This document shows positions 1 to 11,791 of a stretch of DNA of 64,000 bases, piece after piece. The DNA is from Oxytricha trifallax. Taxonomy: Eukaryota; Ciliophora; Spirotrichea; Sporadotrichida; Oxytrichidae. Within the stretch, counting starts at the first letter, position 1. Every line of letters begins with the position of its first letter. Both the position numbers and the translations under genes were made by a program. The DNA lies in contig ARYC01000056.1 of NCBI GenBank assembly GCA_000711775.1, positions 242,961 to 306,960 on the forward strand, written 5' to 3'. The notes beneath the pieces were generated by a model. That model did no database searches. It saw nothing but the letters and a program-made list of their open reading frames with translations, and was not told the origin of the DNA.

Positions 1-84
1 GCAGTCACTCAAATAAATAGAGTTGTTGTCAAAATTTCTTTTAATATTTATTATAATATATAAAATTTATTGTCCTTTATCTAT

Positions 85-1405
85 CAGGCTCTAAATCAAT
101 TTAAGACATATTTGCCGCTTTTGAAAGCTCTTAGAACCAAAGGATTGGCACTAAGGCATTTTAAACCCCAATTACTTTTGAGATTAAGTTTTATAATTTG
201 ATTGACTTGTATCTTAGTTTTAATTACATTTAACCAGACCAGGCATTATTTTAACATGATAAGCTAAATTCTAAGAGGTATATTATTTTGACTTAATATA
301 AAAAAGAATTTCCATATGCTATGTGTAACAACTTTAAATTTTTGTAAAGAATGAATTCCTGCATTAATTAATTTTTATTTATCTAAAATTCTACATATGG
401 TTTAAAGTAGTATAAATTAAAATGTTGTGAAATAGCCGCAAATATTTATTATTTGATTGGCGCATGATTGGCAACAAATTAGATTTCGTGGTAGATCCCA
501 GTACTGTAACTTTAAGGAAGCTCATCAACTTCAAACTTTATGAAGTAGATAAAATTTCAATTATTAAGAGCATTTGTGAAATTGCAACTAAAGAGTATGC
601 AGTAAACTTATTAATTTTATAGTTTCAACAATAAATCTTAAATAGTATGAGCAAATTTTTCATTTAAGTTTAATGACATCTCTTGAAACTCTGGATAGAG
701 ATATAAAAGCTTTGGAGTTTTCTCTTCAACCCTATAAAGAAAAACCTCTTGCATTATAAACTATTCAAATTCCAATTACCACTTAAACCAATGCAGCAAA
801 TCTATCTTAAAATCCTTAAAGTGATGAAATACCATTTATTGTACTTAGATTATAAGAACTAATCATGACATTTGATGAGTATTCAATGAGAGTCAGCGTG
901 CTTAAAACTAATCCCTATATTAAAAACTTCTTTGATAAAATGATGGAGATTGAGAGAATAGTTAAGCATGTCGTTGAGATTCTTAATGAGTGGTAGTTAT
1001 TAAATAAAAGAATTATATTAATAAATTGCAGTTAAGTTAATATGTTTTATGAAAATAATTATTTATTGAGCATTATTTTCAAAAGAACTGGTTATATCTT
1101 GAGGGTATATTTTCTCTAGAGGAAATATCAAGGCACTTAGAAAGAGAATATAAGAAGTTTTAGGGAGTTGATGCTTATTACAAAACTGTGAGCAAATCAT
1201 TTGAAGCAACTCCTTAGGTTTACAGAGCATGCTATAACTTATTTCAATTAATCATTTAAATCAAATTTTAAAATAATTTTAGAGAGAAGCATTCTTAATG
1301 CATCTTTAGAGATATAACTACGATTGTGAGTTAATAATATAAGCGCTTAACCAATTCTTGGAGCTCAAGAGAGAAAAATTTCAGGAATATTTTCTATACG
1401 CTATA
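85..1405 (+). CDS. Dynein heavy chain, partial (linker region), interrupted by IESs
   Basis: Axonemal or cytoplasmic dynein motor subunit; only part of the N-terminal linker (DHC_N2 family) is here. With TAA/TAG read as Gln, MDS 1 (about 85-160) gives FKTYLPLLKALRTKGLALRH. MDS 2 (456-615) gives WRMIGNKLDFVVDPSTVTLR and continues to CEIATKEYAV. MDS 3 (670 to about 993) contains LKTNPYIKNFFDKMMEIERI and ends ILNEW. MDS 4 (about 1080-1245) starts QKNWLYLEGIFSLEEISRHL, the conserved linker block 'WlYLEpIF'. MDS 5 (about 1284-1400) ends LNQFLELKREKFQEYF. The order matches the family. A heavy chain is about 4000-4500 residues and roughly 350 are present; the 5' part must lie left of the window, and no further MDS follows 1405, where a minus-strand gene begins. 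Family call strong; which dynein is not resolved. Confidence 0.85.
158..455. other. IES in dynein gene, pointer ATT
   Basis: AT-rich insert between pointer copies ATT at 158-160 and 456-458. Removing insert plus one pointer joins ...LALRH to WRMIGNKLDF in frame, restoring the dynein RHW motif. Confidence 0.75.
611..669. other. IES in dynein gene, pointer TTAAT
   Basis: Pointer TTAAT at 611-615 and 670-674. Deletion joins KEYAVNLL to MTSLETLDRDIK in frame; without it the frame runs into TGA at 674-676. Confidence 0.75.
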
Positions 1406-1429
1406 ATTTACAGTATTTATCATTGAATC

Positions 1430-4400
1430 TTCCATATTTTATTTCAAGGCATTCATAAGGATTATAAGGCATGACTTGCTATCTCTGCATGTTAATCTGT
1501 TACATATTTTGCTAACCAGGTCTTTGCCCTCCATATATTTGCTGCTATTATTGATAATGCATTTATGATTGGTTATAAGCATTTCTCTAGTTTTATTGAG
1601 CAAATGGATCATATCTTTGTTACATTTGCTGTTGCTACTATTGATTTGGGATTTCTTCTTCATCACTAAATAGGGCTGGATTGCTATCTAGACTACTTTC
1701 AAATTCATCATCATCGTCTACATTCTCATAGTCTTGAACTTTAACTCTACTTCTAAGAAGTTCCTCATTAGAATCTTACGACACTCTTTGCTATTACTAG
1801 GTGCTAGTCTAATTAGAATAAAGGACCTTCATTATTTCCTGATTCTAAGGCACTTAAACTTCCAGTTTACTTTCTTCATACTATTATTAATACTGTTACT
1901 ATTGCTAGAACTGTTTTCTGAAATTCTCTTATTCTCTCTGCTTTCTAATCTACTCCTGTCTCTTCAGTTTTTCTTCTAGTCTTCGTTTCTTTATTACTTT
2001 CATTTTTTCTTCAACAAAGTCTTTGAAAGAATGATGTGGATGGAAGAGTCTGTAAAGCGGTATTGACTCTGAACTTGAAGCAATCAAGGTTTATATTTCC
2101 TTAAAGTCTTGTAAGTACTTGATATTCATTTAAATTTTATACAAGATATAGATATACAAATTTAAGCTTAAAATAATGTAACAAAAACAACATAGATTGG
2201 TGACCGTATCATTAGCCTTTAGCTTGTAATAAGAATCTACCTCTGGATGCTTAGTATGAATTTATTTCTCTATCTCATTGATAATAGATTTTCTCTAACT
2301 CTCTTCCACTTATGAAAAAACTGGCTATACTTCCTTGAAAGCGTTGTTAAATTTAGCTCTAGTTTCCTCCCTGATTTTGAGTTTCATTTTTAAGAGGTAC
2401 CCTTAGAGATCTTTATCTCCTGCTATCTAAGTTGAAATAGTTATGGGCTGATCTTCATCAAGTCTTTATGCAAGCTTAGTTCTTTATTAGATTGTTTGCT
2501 GAGTTTTATTTTACGCAAGCCTGTATTCAGCTAGCTACTATCTCATTTTTTCTTTCTTTTTTCTCTCAATCATTCTTTGCTTTTCTTTCATCTTTTCCTT
2601 TAACTTTCTTCTATTCATAAAATATTTAAACAAAATTTAGAATTGAAAAGAATCAAATGACTAAACGAGTTCTTTTCTCTTATTTTATTAAGATTCTTGC
2701 GTTCTTTCTTTTATAATCTTTTCTCTTCACTATTCATAGACGCTTTTGAATTCTCATTCTTGCTTTCTTCCTCCTCACTGCTCTCACTTTCGCTCTCACT
2801 TTAGCTGTTCATTCTGCTAGATTACTTTTTCTTAGCCTTTTTCATTAATGGATTTTCATAGATAAAGTCTGAATTGAGGTTTGGTACAATCTTTCTGCGT
2901 GATCTACCTTAAGCAATATTGCCTTTGACCTCTTCACTTTCACTGCCAGAGTCTGAACCAGAAGAACTTTCGCTACTTCCACTTCCTGATGAAGAATCTG
3001 AACCTGAACTAGAACCAGAGCTGCTTGAAGATGAAGAATCGCTATCAGAGCCACTATCTTTATCAGGATCGGAGGCTGATTTATTCGAGTGACTTTAACT
3101 CAAAGTCTTTCCATTGCCTTTATTCTAAGTTTTCTGGCGCTTTTTATTGAGAACTCTATCCAAGCTCTATTCATTATCAGATGCAGAACTACTTTGACTG
3201 TTTTAGTCTTCTGATTTCCGTTTGCCTAGTAAAATCTTTGCACCTTTATCTGTAATGAGCTATGTGAAGTCAATTAATGGACAATCTGCCTCAACTTGCT
3301 TTCTTATTTAATCTAGTTATTCTTTTGACTCTGCTTTATTGATTCTTCTAGCGTTGTCTAAAGCTTTGTTTCTTAATCCTAGATACTTTGAAATGACTGC
3401 ATCATTTTTAACATGATTTCTGAGCTTATCGTAAGTCTTATCAAGGTCATTGAAATCTTCATAGTTAAGTTTTCGCTTGTGATTCTCAAGAGAATATAAA
3501 ATGAATTACAAGCTAGCCTCAAAGATTAATCTGTGAATCTCCTTTTCTTTTTCTTCCATGTCAATTTCTACTTGTACTAGAAGTATCTTTGCTTTTTCAA
3601 GCTTCTAATTCTTCTGAATGAAATCTTCTTTTAAATTAGTCAAGTCAATTGAATTTAGGATATCCTTGATTTAATCAAGCTTTTGAATGCTTTTCTCAAC
3701 TTTGTCCTTAACTTGTTCAATCTCTTTTATGCCAGATATGTTTCCAGATTTCTTGAATAACTTCAAGTCGTAAGATACTCTACCATATCTTAACCTTTTC
3801 GGCTTGCCTTCGTTTTAAATAACTACCTATTGAGCTTCTTCATGCTCACTAAGTATACGTTTCAAATTCAACTTGATCATTTCTACAGTGTCAATTCGGC
3901 TTTTAAGGCTCAAGAAAATTTCTCCATAGTCTATTGGTGATATGTACATGATTCTGAGAATATCCTTCAACTAGTCGAATGTCATCTCTTCAGCCAACTT
4001 ATTTTCATTATCTAAAGCTGTATACTTATCATAGTCTGAAATCCATTGCGTTAAAGATCTCTCTTCATCTTATAGATCAATTTGTGATCTTTTGGCCTAT
4101 TCTAGCATCTTAGCTACTTTGCTTTTAGGTAATTTATTCCTGAAAAATGCATAGTTTTGCTGCTTATCTAAATTAAACTTTGACCCTAGATTTTTTATGT
4201 TGTTCTTTTGCTCAACCACGAATTCTATACAATAGACAAATTAAATAAATAATTTCAATTATTTGCCACAATTATAACTTCCTAAGCTTGCTAAACTTCC
4301 CAAAGAGTCCTCTGATAAATAGAATGAGATTGAATATCAGGGAAATAGTTCAATTGCTTATCGACTTATTTAATTAGATTTTCCCAATAAGATATTGTCT

Positions 4401-7400
4401 CCTTCAGCAGAGGGTTTTGGCTTTAACTTTAATTATTCTAATCTAATAAGCCTTGACAGAGATAAAGCCAATCCACACATTAGAACTTGCTATACAAATC
4501 CTTATCATATATAGGCAGCTTTCTCTAAAAAAATAATAATACTCATCTATTGCTTTTATTTTGAAAAATTTTCTTTAAAGTCGCTATCTAGAAAGTTGTT
4601 TTCGTCTTCTTCCATAATTTTAATAAACTTTTCAGCTTCTTCTTTCCATTCATTACTTTTTTTTAAATTTAAAAACATTAATGCTGAATTATTTAAAATC
4701 AAATATATATTGCAAGAATTATTTAAGGTCATTTTAAAGCAAGGTCACATCGTAGTCATAGGCATCATCCTTTTAAATTTGTAAATCTTTACATTCCTCG
4801 ATTAACCTCTTAATAAAACGATAAGTGTATCGATTGTTGTCAGCTACTAGCCCTTAACTTTAGTTCTTTGTATAATTAAATTTAATGTTGTAATTTATTT
4901 TAAATTAACCAAATGTAACATTTATTATAGCCTTGATAGCAACTGCTTCTCTAAATCTCTTGTAATCATCATACTCCCGAGTAAACTTCTCGAATCTGTT
5001 TTTCCTCTCTGATAAGAATTTTTTAATGCTAAGTTCATCAGGAAGGTGTATCTCTTCAGCTTTTGTAGATAATAGCATAATTTATTTCTCAGTCAATCTG
5101 GTTTTGTTCAAATTTACAATATTACTTGGGGTATTTTAAGTAGTTGCTTATTTTGTTGAAGTGTCTATAATTGTGGAGTTTTGCTAAGTAGGATGTTATG
5201 TTTCATAAAAATCGCGCATAAAACTAATCCAGGTGTGCAATTTCTTTTTCTCCAAGATTTCTAGGTCTCCATTAATAGAAATGATCTATAGGGAATTAAT
5301 GAATGTAATGTTCTTACCTTGAACTCTTTGAGTGACTATTGTAAATTTTCAAGATCTTCTAAAAATTTATCAAAAACTTAAAAGCCTTCTTTTTGGGATT
5401 GATCATATAAGGATTCAAGAGTCTTTACAACCTTCTTCTTTGTACCAAATCTTGTTTCAAAACTTTCAATAGCACTTACAGCTTTCCCGAACTGTTCAAA
5501 ATGTCTTTCAAAAATGTTCTTCTTTTAAGCTTCTTTATCATATTCAATCCCAACAGCTCTCGCCTTATAGTGAAGATCCTTAATCTTTTCAAGATCAATT
5601 TCAGAATCCTCAGAAGTTTTAATGACTTTTCTTAGTTCTGACAGCCACTTTACTCCTGACAAAGATTTCCATAAGTTTTGAGCTGCTCCAACAAGTTAAT
5701 CAGAGGGCATTTTAGTTTTTAATAAAGAATCTAGCTCTCTCTGATCTTGGATTACAGTAGAAAGCTAAGTGAATTCCTTAAAGTCAAATAAACATATAAA
5801 AACTTAGTCAACTTAGTTCAGAGATTTACCAGCAAGCTTTTTAAGTTTCTCATAAGTTTGAAGGAACCACTCTTCAGATTGAGGGATATTGTTAATAATA
5901 TCTTATTCTTCCTTCATCTCCAAGTTTTGCTCTTTAATTGCTTTTGCAACAATTTTTTTCATATCAGGAAGCATAGTCTTTGAAAAACTATCCTGGTTAG
6001 CTTTCAAAATTTCCCTAAATTCATTTTATATACTTTGTGCGACTCTTAGTTTCGCTTACAGCATTAAAGTCATTTCTCTATCTATTTTAATGACATACTC
6101 TTATAAATAACATAAATAGATCTTGTAATAAACATTTAGAAGAATTAATTTATATTAAGGATTAGATAATTCTTCAATTCATTTATTTAGTGCTTCTAGC
6201 TTTTCGATATTGTATTTTTATTTTCCATCATTATTTATAACTCCACTTGCTTCTTACATAATTTTTAGCTTTTACTCACATTTTTCAATTTCCATTTTAA
6301 AATCAATATTTTCGTGATGTTTTAACAGTTTAATGTAATCTTTCATACCCTTGGTGTCATTTTTATCACTTAATGCTGTTTTCAAGGATTCCTTTAGCAG
6401 AGAGACTACTCTTACCTTTTCCTCTAGATTGTTGTAGAGTATTTAATCATAGTAAATCTTTTTTTAATGGGCTTCCCTCATAAGTTGCTGACCTTCTTCT
6501 ATAGTCCAACATTCTTTTTCTTTTAAGTCTGATCCATCTCCTTCGTCTATGTCCATCTGGGAATCTTAAGACCTCAGTTATAATTCAATTTAAAGCATTA
6601 ATTAAATATTTTCATGTTTCTTGTCTTTTACGAATCCCTTTGCTGATGAGTGCCAAAGTGCGCTTTGATACCATTTTTCAAGTATATTTTCAATATTTTT
6701 AGTCTTTAAAGGGTATGCTAGAGCTACAACAAGTTAATTTAACACATGCTTAACGGGAGTTTTGTTAGCTTTCTCTAGTTTGTAAAATTCTTTTTCATCA
6801 TGCTCTTAACGAGAAATAAAACCCTTCAATGCTTGGATGTGATCAGAAATATTAACTTTTAAGTTTTTACCATTGCTTAATAACTTCAACCCTTCTTCAA
6901 CAGTACTTTTTCTATCTATTAAACTTTTGAGATACTTGTATTTAGTGTTTTATAAAACTTTTCCTCCTTTATTTCTCTTGAAACTGTCTAACTGTTACTG
7001 GATTGCATTTTCTGATAACATTTCTCCTTAAAATTTAGCTAATGATTCTTGTTCCCATTATTCATAATCATTATAAACTTCTTGCAACAATTAGTAAGTT
7101 AGATACTCTTCCATGTCATATTACCTCATTTGATCCAAAGTCTCACTAACTTGAGTTTCTGTTGGCTTATTTTTTGTATGAGTTAAGTAAGCCTAAGCAT
7201 CTTGAAGCAGTTTGTGTTTTATTTGGGCATGCTTAAACTATAACATATCATCGTTCAATAACTTAGTTTCACTTAAAAGGCTCTTATAAGTTTCTAAATG
7301 CTTTGCTGCAATCAACTTATTCTTCTAGACATTTTCAGGAATCATTTTTAACTAGCTATCTATTTCATCAAGAAGTTGGAGCTAATTTTATTCTTTAAAT

Positions 7401-9565
7401 CTATTTACAGCTTGTTCAATTTTAGCCTTCCCTTCTAGTTACTTTTGCTTAAGCTTATCCTATAAATCTTAAGAGCTTAAAATGAGAAGTCTTTCGAGCT
7501 TTAGATGATTTTGTATTAAGTTTTAGTGAACAACATGTGAGATCATGAATTCAGCTAATACATGCCACAACTTTGTGAAAATAGTCTATTCAAAGATTCT
7601 AGATTCAACAAATTAAGTCTCTTTTTCGTTAAATAACAAATACTCAAAAGACCATTCAGTTTTGTCTTCATTCAAGTAACTTTCGATTGGCTTTCTATTT
7701 AGAAGGATGTTCAATATTGGCTCCTAAATTTTCTCTAACCATTTTGTGCATTTAGGACATTTGAAATTTTAAGGGATATCTCCATCGAAACAAGTAGCAT
7801 GATACCATATGTAGCAGTAATCACACATAAAAAGTTGAGTTTATTATGGAGTTTGTTCACAATAGCAATAAGTTGTTTCTGAAATCATGTGCGTATTGCA
7901 TATAAAGTTCATATTCACGTCTTCTTCATTCTCACTAGAATAAATTATCTGAAACATCCATCTTTGAGGATGCTTATTTTCTATGTCATCCTCCTCTGCC
8001 TTAGTTCCATAACAATACTCCTTCATTAAATTCATAACGCAGTAAGCATGAGCATATTAGTTGCATCCAGAGATATTGCATTCTTTCATTTTACCGCTTG
8101 AAGAGTGACATAGTTCACATTCAATTTTATGACCTTTATTGAGGCATTGCTAAGACAGGAATTCTTTTTATTCTGTGTCCATTTCAAAAGTCATAGTAAA
8201 TGGATCTTTGCACTAAAAAACAGTGTTATTGCTGACTGCGCAAATTTAATGAACAAAGATCAGTTCATCCTCTTCTTTGTCTCCCTTCTACTTAATTTTC
8301 ACTGGCTTTAAGTACCCTTCATCTTTCTTACAGACAAAACAGTTGAAATCTGTATGTAAGCCTTATTACTTCAATTCACATTTTTCACACTTGAAAATTA
8401 AGTACTCATGATTACCTCTTGATATTTCATAAAGTTGATGCTTTTCTCCTAGGCATGCATAATGAACTGCTATAGAGCACTCAAGACAATAAACAATTTC
8501 ATATAGAAGTTTGGCATCTTCTTGTTCTTAAGTTAATTCTGAGTAATCCTGACTATCATATTATTCATCTTTAGTAATTGGGAACTCCTAAGACTGGAAG
8601 CATGCATGACACATTTAGTTTGAACTGTCTTTCTCTGTGTAGCCCTGAAATTTGATCTTTTGCTTGCTATCAATATCAACTTCTTTCTTTATTCTATCAA
8701 CGTACCTCAAGCTCTTCTTTACCTTTGAGCCTTTGCTTTCGTTTAGTTACTTTGTGATAACCTGTTGTGAATGTCCGTGAGATTGCCTTGCCTTAGATTT
8801 CTGAGATAATCTACTTTCTTTTTTCTCTTCTTCGTTAGATGATGATGATGAAGAATTTGACTCATTATCAGACGATGATCCAGAATGGTCACTTGAAATT
8901 TGATCTGAGTCCTCTTTCATTTCTTCATCTTCACTCTGTGATCTTTTCTTCTGGACTGGTTTCTTTCCTTTTTCTTTGATTGACTCTTTCGCAATTTCTC
9001 CCCTCTTAGGTCTGGTATCAATAGATTTAGCACTCACTTGGGTCTTCTCTATACATTTAACAGGTTAATAATGAGTTTTTAGCCATATTAGTTTATATTA
9101 ACAAATTAAGTAAGAATTATTATAAAAACATATCTAATCATCAGTCATTTCATTTAGTAGTACTAATTTCATTATCTGATAAAAGAGTTTCACTTAAGAG
9201 TTTTACTAAAAACTCTTTTCTTTTACTGTGACATACTTTTATAGTTTATATCAATCCAAAAAAGTTTAAATTAAAAAAGTTAGCTTACATTTTGGTTGAG
9301 GTTGCTCCATCTTTACTTTTCCCTGACTTTGCTTTCTGCTTCCTTGACTGAGTGCGCTCTCTTTACTTTTCTGATTTCTAGTGTTTTAGCTGTGTCTACT
9401 CTGAGGGCGCACACTATCTTCTTCCTTCATTTAAACGTCTCCTCTGTCCTTAGATGTTTTAACCTCAGACTTTTGTCTCTGGGATGATTACTGACGCTAA
9501 GTAAGAGTTGACTGAGATTGACTTGATTTGCTATCTTTTTGCTTATTTGATCTCTAAGATTGCAT
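1430..9565 (-). CDS. Large PHD-finger / TFIIS-like-domain chromatin protein
   Basis: Start ATG at 9565 (MQSQRSNKQKDSKSS). After a roughly 230-bp IES near 9060-9290 come Lys/Ser/Glu-rich sequence and a zinc cluster at 8620-7740. This holds a PHD beginning MCHACFQSQEFP, an extended PHD (CFVCKKDEG, then HQICA, CELCHSSSGKMKEC, HAYCV, FICNTH) and a third PHD (CDYCYIWYHATCFDG, CPKC). Helical, coiled-coil-like sequence follows for about 4 kb. Then come a basic/acidic Ser-Asp-Glu-rich tract (about 3060-2750), a TFIIS-M-like helical block (about 2600-2200; IREETRAKFNNAFKE, then INEIEKQIHTKHPEVDSYYK) and a poly-Gln C-terminus (to about 1430). PHD plus TFIIS-M recalls the Bye1/PHF3/DIDO group, which binds histone H3 and RNA polymerase II; the extended PHD is more like JADE/BRPF/MLL proteins. 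Nuclear role inferred. The 3' end is uncertain because the frame runs on towards the dynein MDS. Several IESs are not individually placed. Confidence 0.7.
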
Positions 9566-9858
9566 ATTTTAATAATAATAACTATTATTTAAATTCTTTA
9601 GACAGCATTAATACATTCAAAATCTTCAACCTTTAATTTAAATATTTATACTTTTAGTATTTTTAAATTTATTATGATAGTTTTAAGTATTTTCTCTCAT
9701 TCATTATATATACTAGAATCTAAAATAATTTTATGTTATATGTATGATGAAATATTTGCATATCTTTTGGAATTTAAATTATTCGAGTTATTAATCGATT
9801 GCTTTTAAGTACAGTGGTTTAAAGCATTATAATTATATATCTTCTTAACAGCATTATC
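9566..9858. other. Divergent AT-rich spacer
   Basis: Lies between the divergent starts of the PHD-finger gene and cyclophilin; very AT-rich. It presumably holds both promoters, but I see no recognisable element beyond A/T runs. Confidence 0.5.
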
Positions 9859-10503
9859 ATGTCACTTCACTCAAAAGTATTCTTCGATATCGACATCGGT
9901 GGATCAAACGCAGGTAGACTCAAAACCCTTTTTTAAAGAAGACATTTATTTTAGCTTATTAGAGATGTTTAAAAATGAGTTGAATTTGTAAATAATGGAG
10001 TTTTATTAATTTAGTTACATAGTATGTGAAAAATGTGTTTATGATTCGTATTCGGTTTGTACGCAGACACCCCAAAAACCTCTGAAAACTTCAGAGCTCT
10101 CTGCACTGGTGAGAAGGGCATTGGCAAATCAGGCAAGCCACTCCACTACAAGGGATCCAAGTTCCATAGAGTCATTTCAAACTTCATGGCACAAGGTGGT
10201 GATTTCACTGCTGGCAACGGTACTGGTGGAGAGTCCATCTATGGTGCTAAATTCGCTGACGAGAACTTCATTCACAAGCACACCCATGCTGGTCAACTTT
10301 CAATGGCCAACGCAGGTCCAGGCACCAACGGATCTCAATTCTTCATCACCTTCGATGCTTTCCCACATCTCGATAACAAGCACGTCGTCTTCGGTGAACT
10401 TGTGGAAGGTATGGAAACCCTCCAAGCCGTCCACGCCGTATCCTCATCAAGTGGTGCTACCAAGAAGGCTGTTACAATCACCGAATCAGGTCAACTCGAA
10501 TGA
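9859..10503 (+). CDS. Cyclophilin (peptidyl-prolyl cis-trans isomerase), one IES
   Basis: CypA-type cyclophilin catalysing proline cis-trans isomerisation. MDS 1 (9859-9921) encodes [24 protein letters not shown] 2 (10046-10503) encodes [20 protein letters not shown] and the rest, ending TGA. Active-site blocks are visible: [15 protein letters not shown] (catalytic Arg and Phe), [19 protein letters not shown], and [11 protein letters not shown]. The predicted protein is 172 residues, normal for single-domain cyclophilin, with no signal peptide, so cytosolic. MDS 2 is far richer in GC than its surroundings and uses CAA/CAG rather than TAA/TAG for Gln, which suggests a highly expressed gene. 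A TGA stop and T-rich trailer follow. Confidence 0.95.
9920..10045. other. IES in cyclophilin, pointer TC
   Basis: A 126-bp insert bounded by TC (9920-9921 and 10046-10047). Deletion gives [12 protein letters not shown] in frame, matching the family. Splicing from the nearby GT to the next AG would delete the conserved GRxVFGLYA block, so an intron is less likely. The insert begins with a CAAAACCC run resembling half a TBE end, without a partner at the other side. Confidence 0.75.
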
Positions 10504-11130
10504 AGAATCACTATGAATGGAGATCGCAGCACTTATGCGACTTGACACAACAATGATTAGTGATTATTACTAATATTGGATTTCTTTTTAAAATAAAATA
10601 TTAAAAGTCAAAAAATCTCAATCATATCGAAACCTTATAAAATCTATGAAATTATTAAAGTAAATGTTTGTAAATCTTTTTCAATGAATTATAATTTTAT
10701 ATTTTGTTTTTACTTAATAAACTAGATACGGAGACTCAACAATAATTAATTAAAATTTACTGTTCAATAATTTTACAAAAAATTATGATTATTTTTACAA
10801 AAATGATTTCAAGCATTCTCTTAAATCAATATAATTTCGTTAATATTGATTAAACTTGTTTGCTTTGCTTCCCTAATACTTAACCAAATAATTCTAATCT
10901 ATTTATTAACCTCACCTATTAATACTAATTTGTTAAAGAAATCACAATATAATCTACTAAAGTCAAACATCCCCACTCATTTCTTTCATATTGTCCCGCT
11001 TAAAATGTTAAACCCTTAATTTGTTAAGTGTATTTTTAGAAATTAGAATCTTCGAAAGACTAAGTTTCTAAAAGATTCTACTGACATCATAAAACTGAAA
11101 TAGGAGCTGTTTGAAGTTAAATTGGAATAC
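10504..11130. other. AT-rich non-coding spacer
   Basis: Trailer of cyclophilin followed by AT-rich sequence. I see no conserved reading frame or RNA gene. Confidence 0.5.
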
Positions 11131-11791
11131 TAAAATGCATCCTTAAGTAAGTAAATGATTTAAAATCAAATAAATTTAAACATATCACTGTTTAATACTA
11201 AAATCAAACCATCAATCTTAGTCGTGACGTATCTGAGTGAGTTGACGTGGCAATTTCCGTGACGTGGCAGTCATGAAGTAGAAAACTCCGAAAAAACCAT
11301 TCACGCTATTACCTAGTCTTCTCCCAAAATCAAGATGTCACCACAGTTTGTACCTGGGGACAGAGCTCGTGAGATCCAACTAAATAACAGAAGATGGAGA
11401 AAAACGCTTACCTGTCCCACCGCTGCTGGGAAACATAATCCCTATCATTTCGCTGTGGTAGCTTCAGCACCCTAACCAGGTGTGGGAGAAAAATTCTTAT
11501 CGTTAGCTTCAATGGTTTTCGTCTTCTCACTTTCGAAGGCAGAGCGTACCTTCATCCTGCTCCCTATTACCTAGGAAACTGAACTCAAGCCAGTAGACTC
11601 ATCTAATGCAGGGAAATCTTAGGATCCAGTTCACTCGAAGAGTGAACGCTGACAGCCCTCATGCGTTGCTCCCAGCAACCCCCTATCTGCCCTCGATAGG
11701 GCTTAGTGTAGTAGAAAGCTCTATCAGAAAGTCCCAAGTGGTTGGTATCACCTAGCAATTAACTTTCTAATTTAATAAAATGCATCCTTAA
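11131..11791. repeat. 16-bp direct repeats flanking dispersed repeat copy 1
   Basis: TAAAATGCATCCTTAA occurs exactly at 11131-11146 and 11776-11791, bracketing the GC-richer repeat. It could be a target-site duplication or an MDS/IES-type pointer. Confidence 0.7.
11150..11775 (-). repeat. Unidentified structured dispersed repeat, copy 1
   Basis: About 620 bp, clearly richer in GC than its surroundings. The reverse complement aligns over most of its length with 57885-58510 (copy 2), including blocks GAGTTCAGTTTCC, TACCACAGCGAAA, TTCCCAGCAG and AAACAGTGATATGTT. On the minus strand three strong hairpins follow each other: CCCTATC/GATAGGG around 11681-11701, GTTGCT/AGCAAC at about 11666-11680, and GTTCACT/AGTGAAC with a CTTCG loop at 11629-11647. 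No open frame is conserved between the copies, so a structured RNA or a non-autonomous element is more likely than a gene. I do not recognise the family; no Pol III A/B boxes were identified. Confidence 0.75.

Noticed and set aside
2845-3054. Minus-strand 69-codon frame rich in Leu/Val/Gln
   Set aside because: It is the wrong frame of a Ser/Asp/Glu-rich low-complexity tract in the PHD-finger gene.
9911-10066. GT-AG intron in cyclophilin
   Set aside because: Splicing the available GT to the next AG would remove conserved GRxVFGLYA residues, whereas removal at the TC pointer keeps them.
10109-10516. Alternative reading frame across cyclophilin
   Set aside because: Shadow frame of the conserved cyclophilin MDS; no family match.
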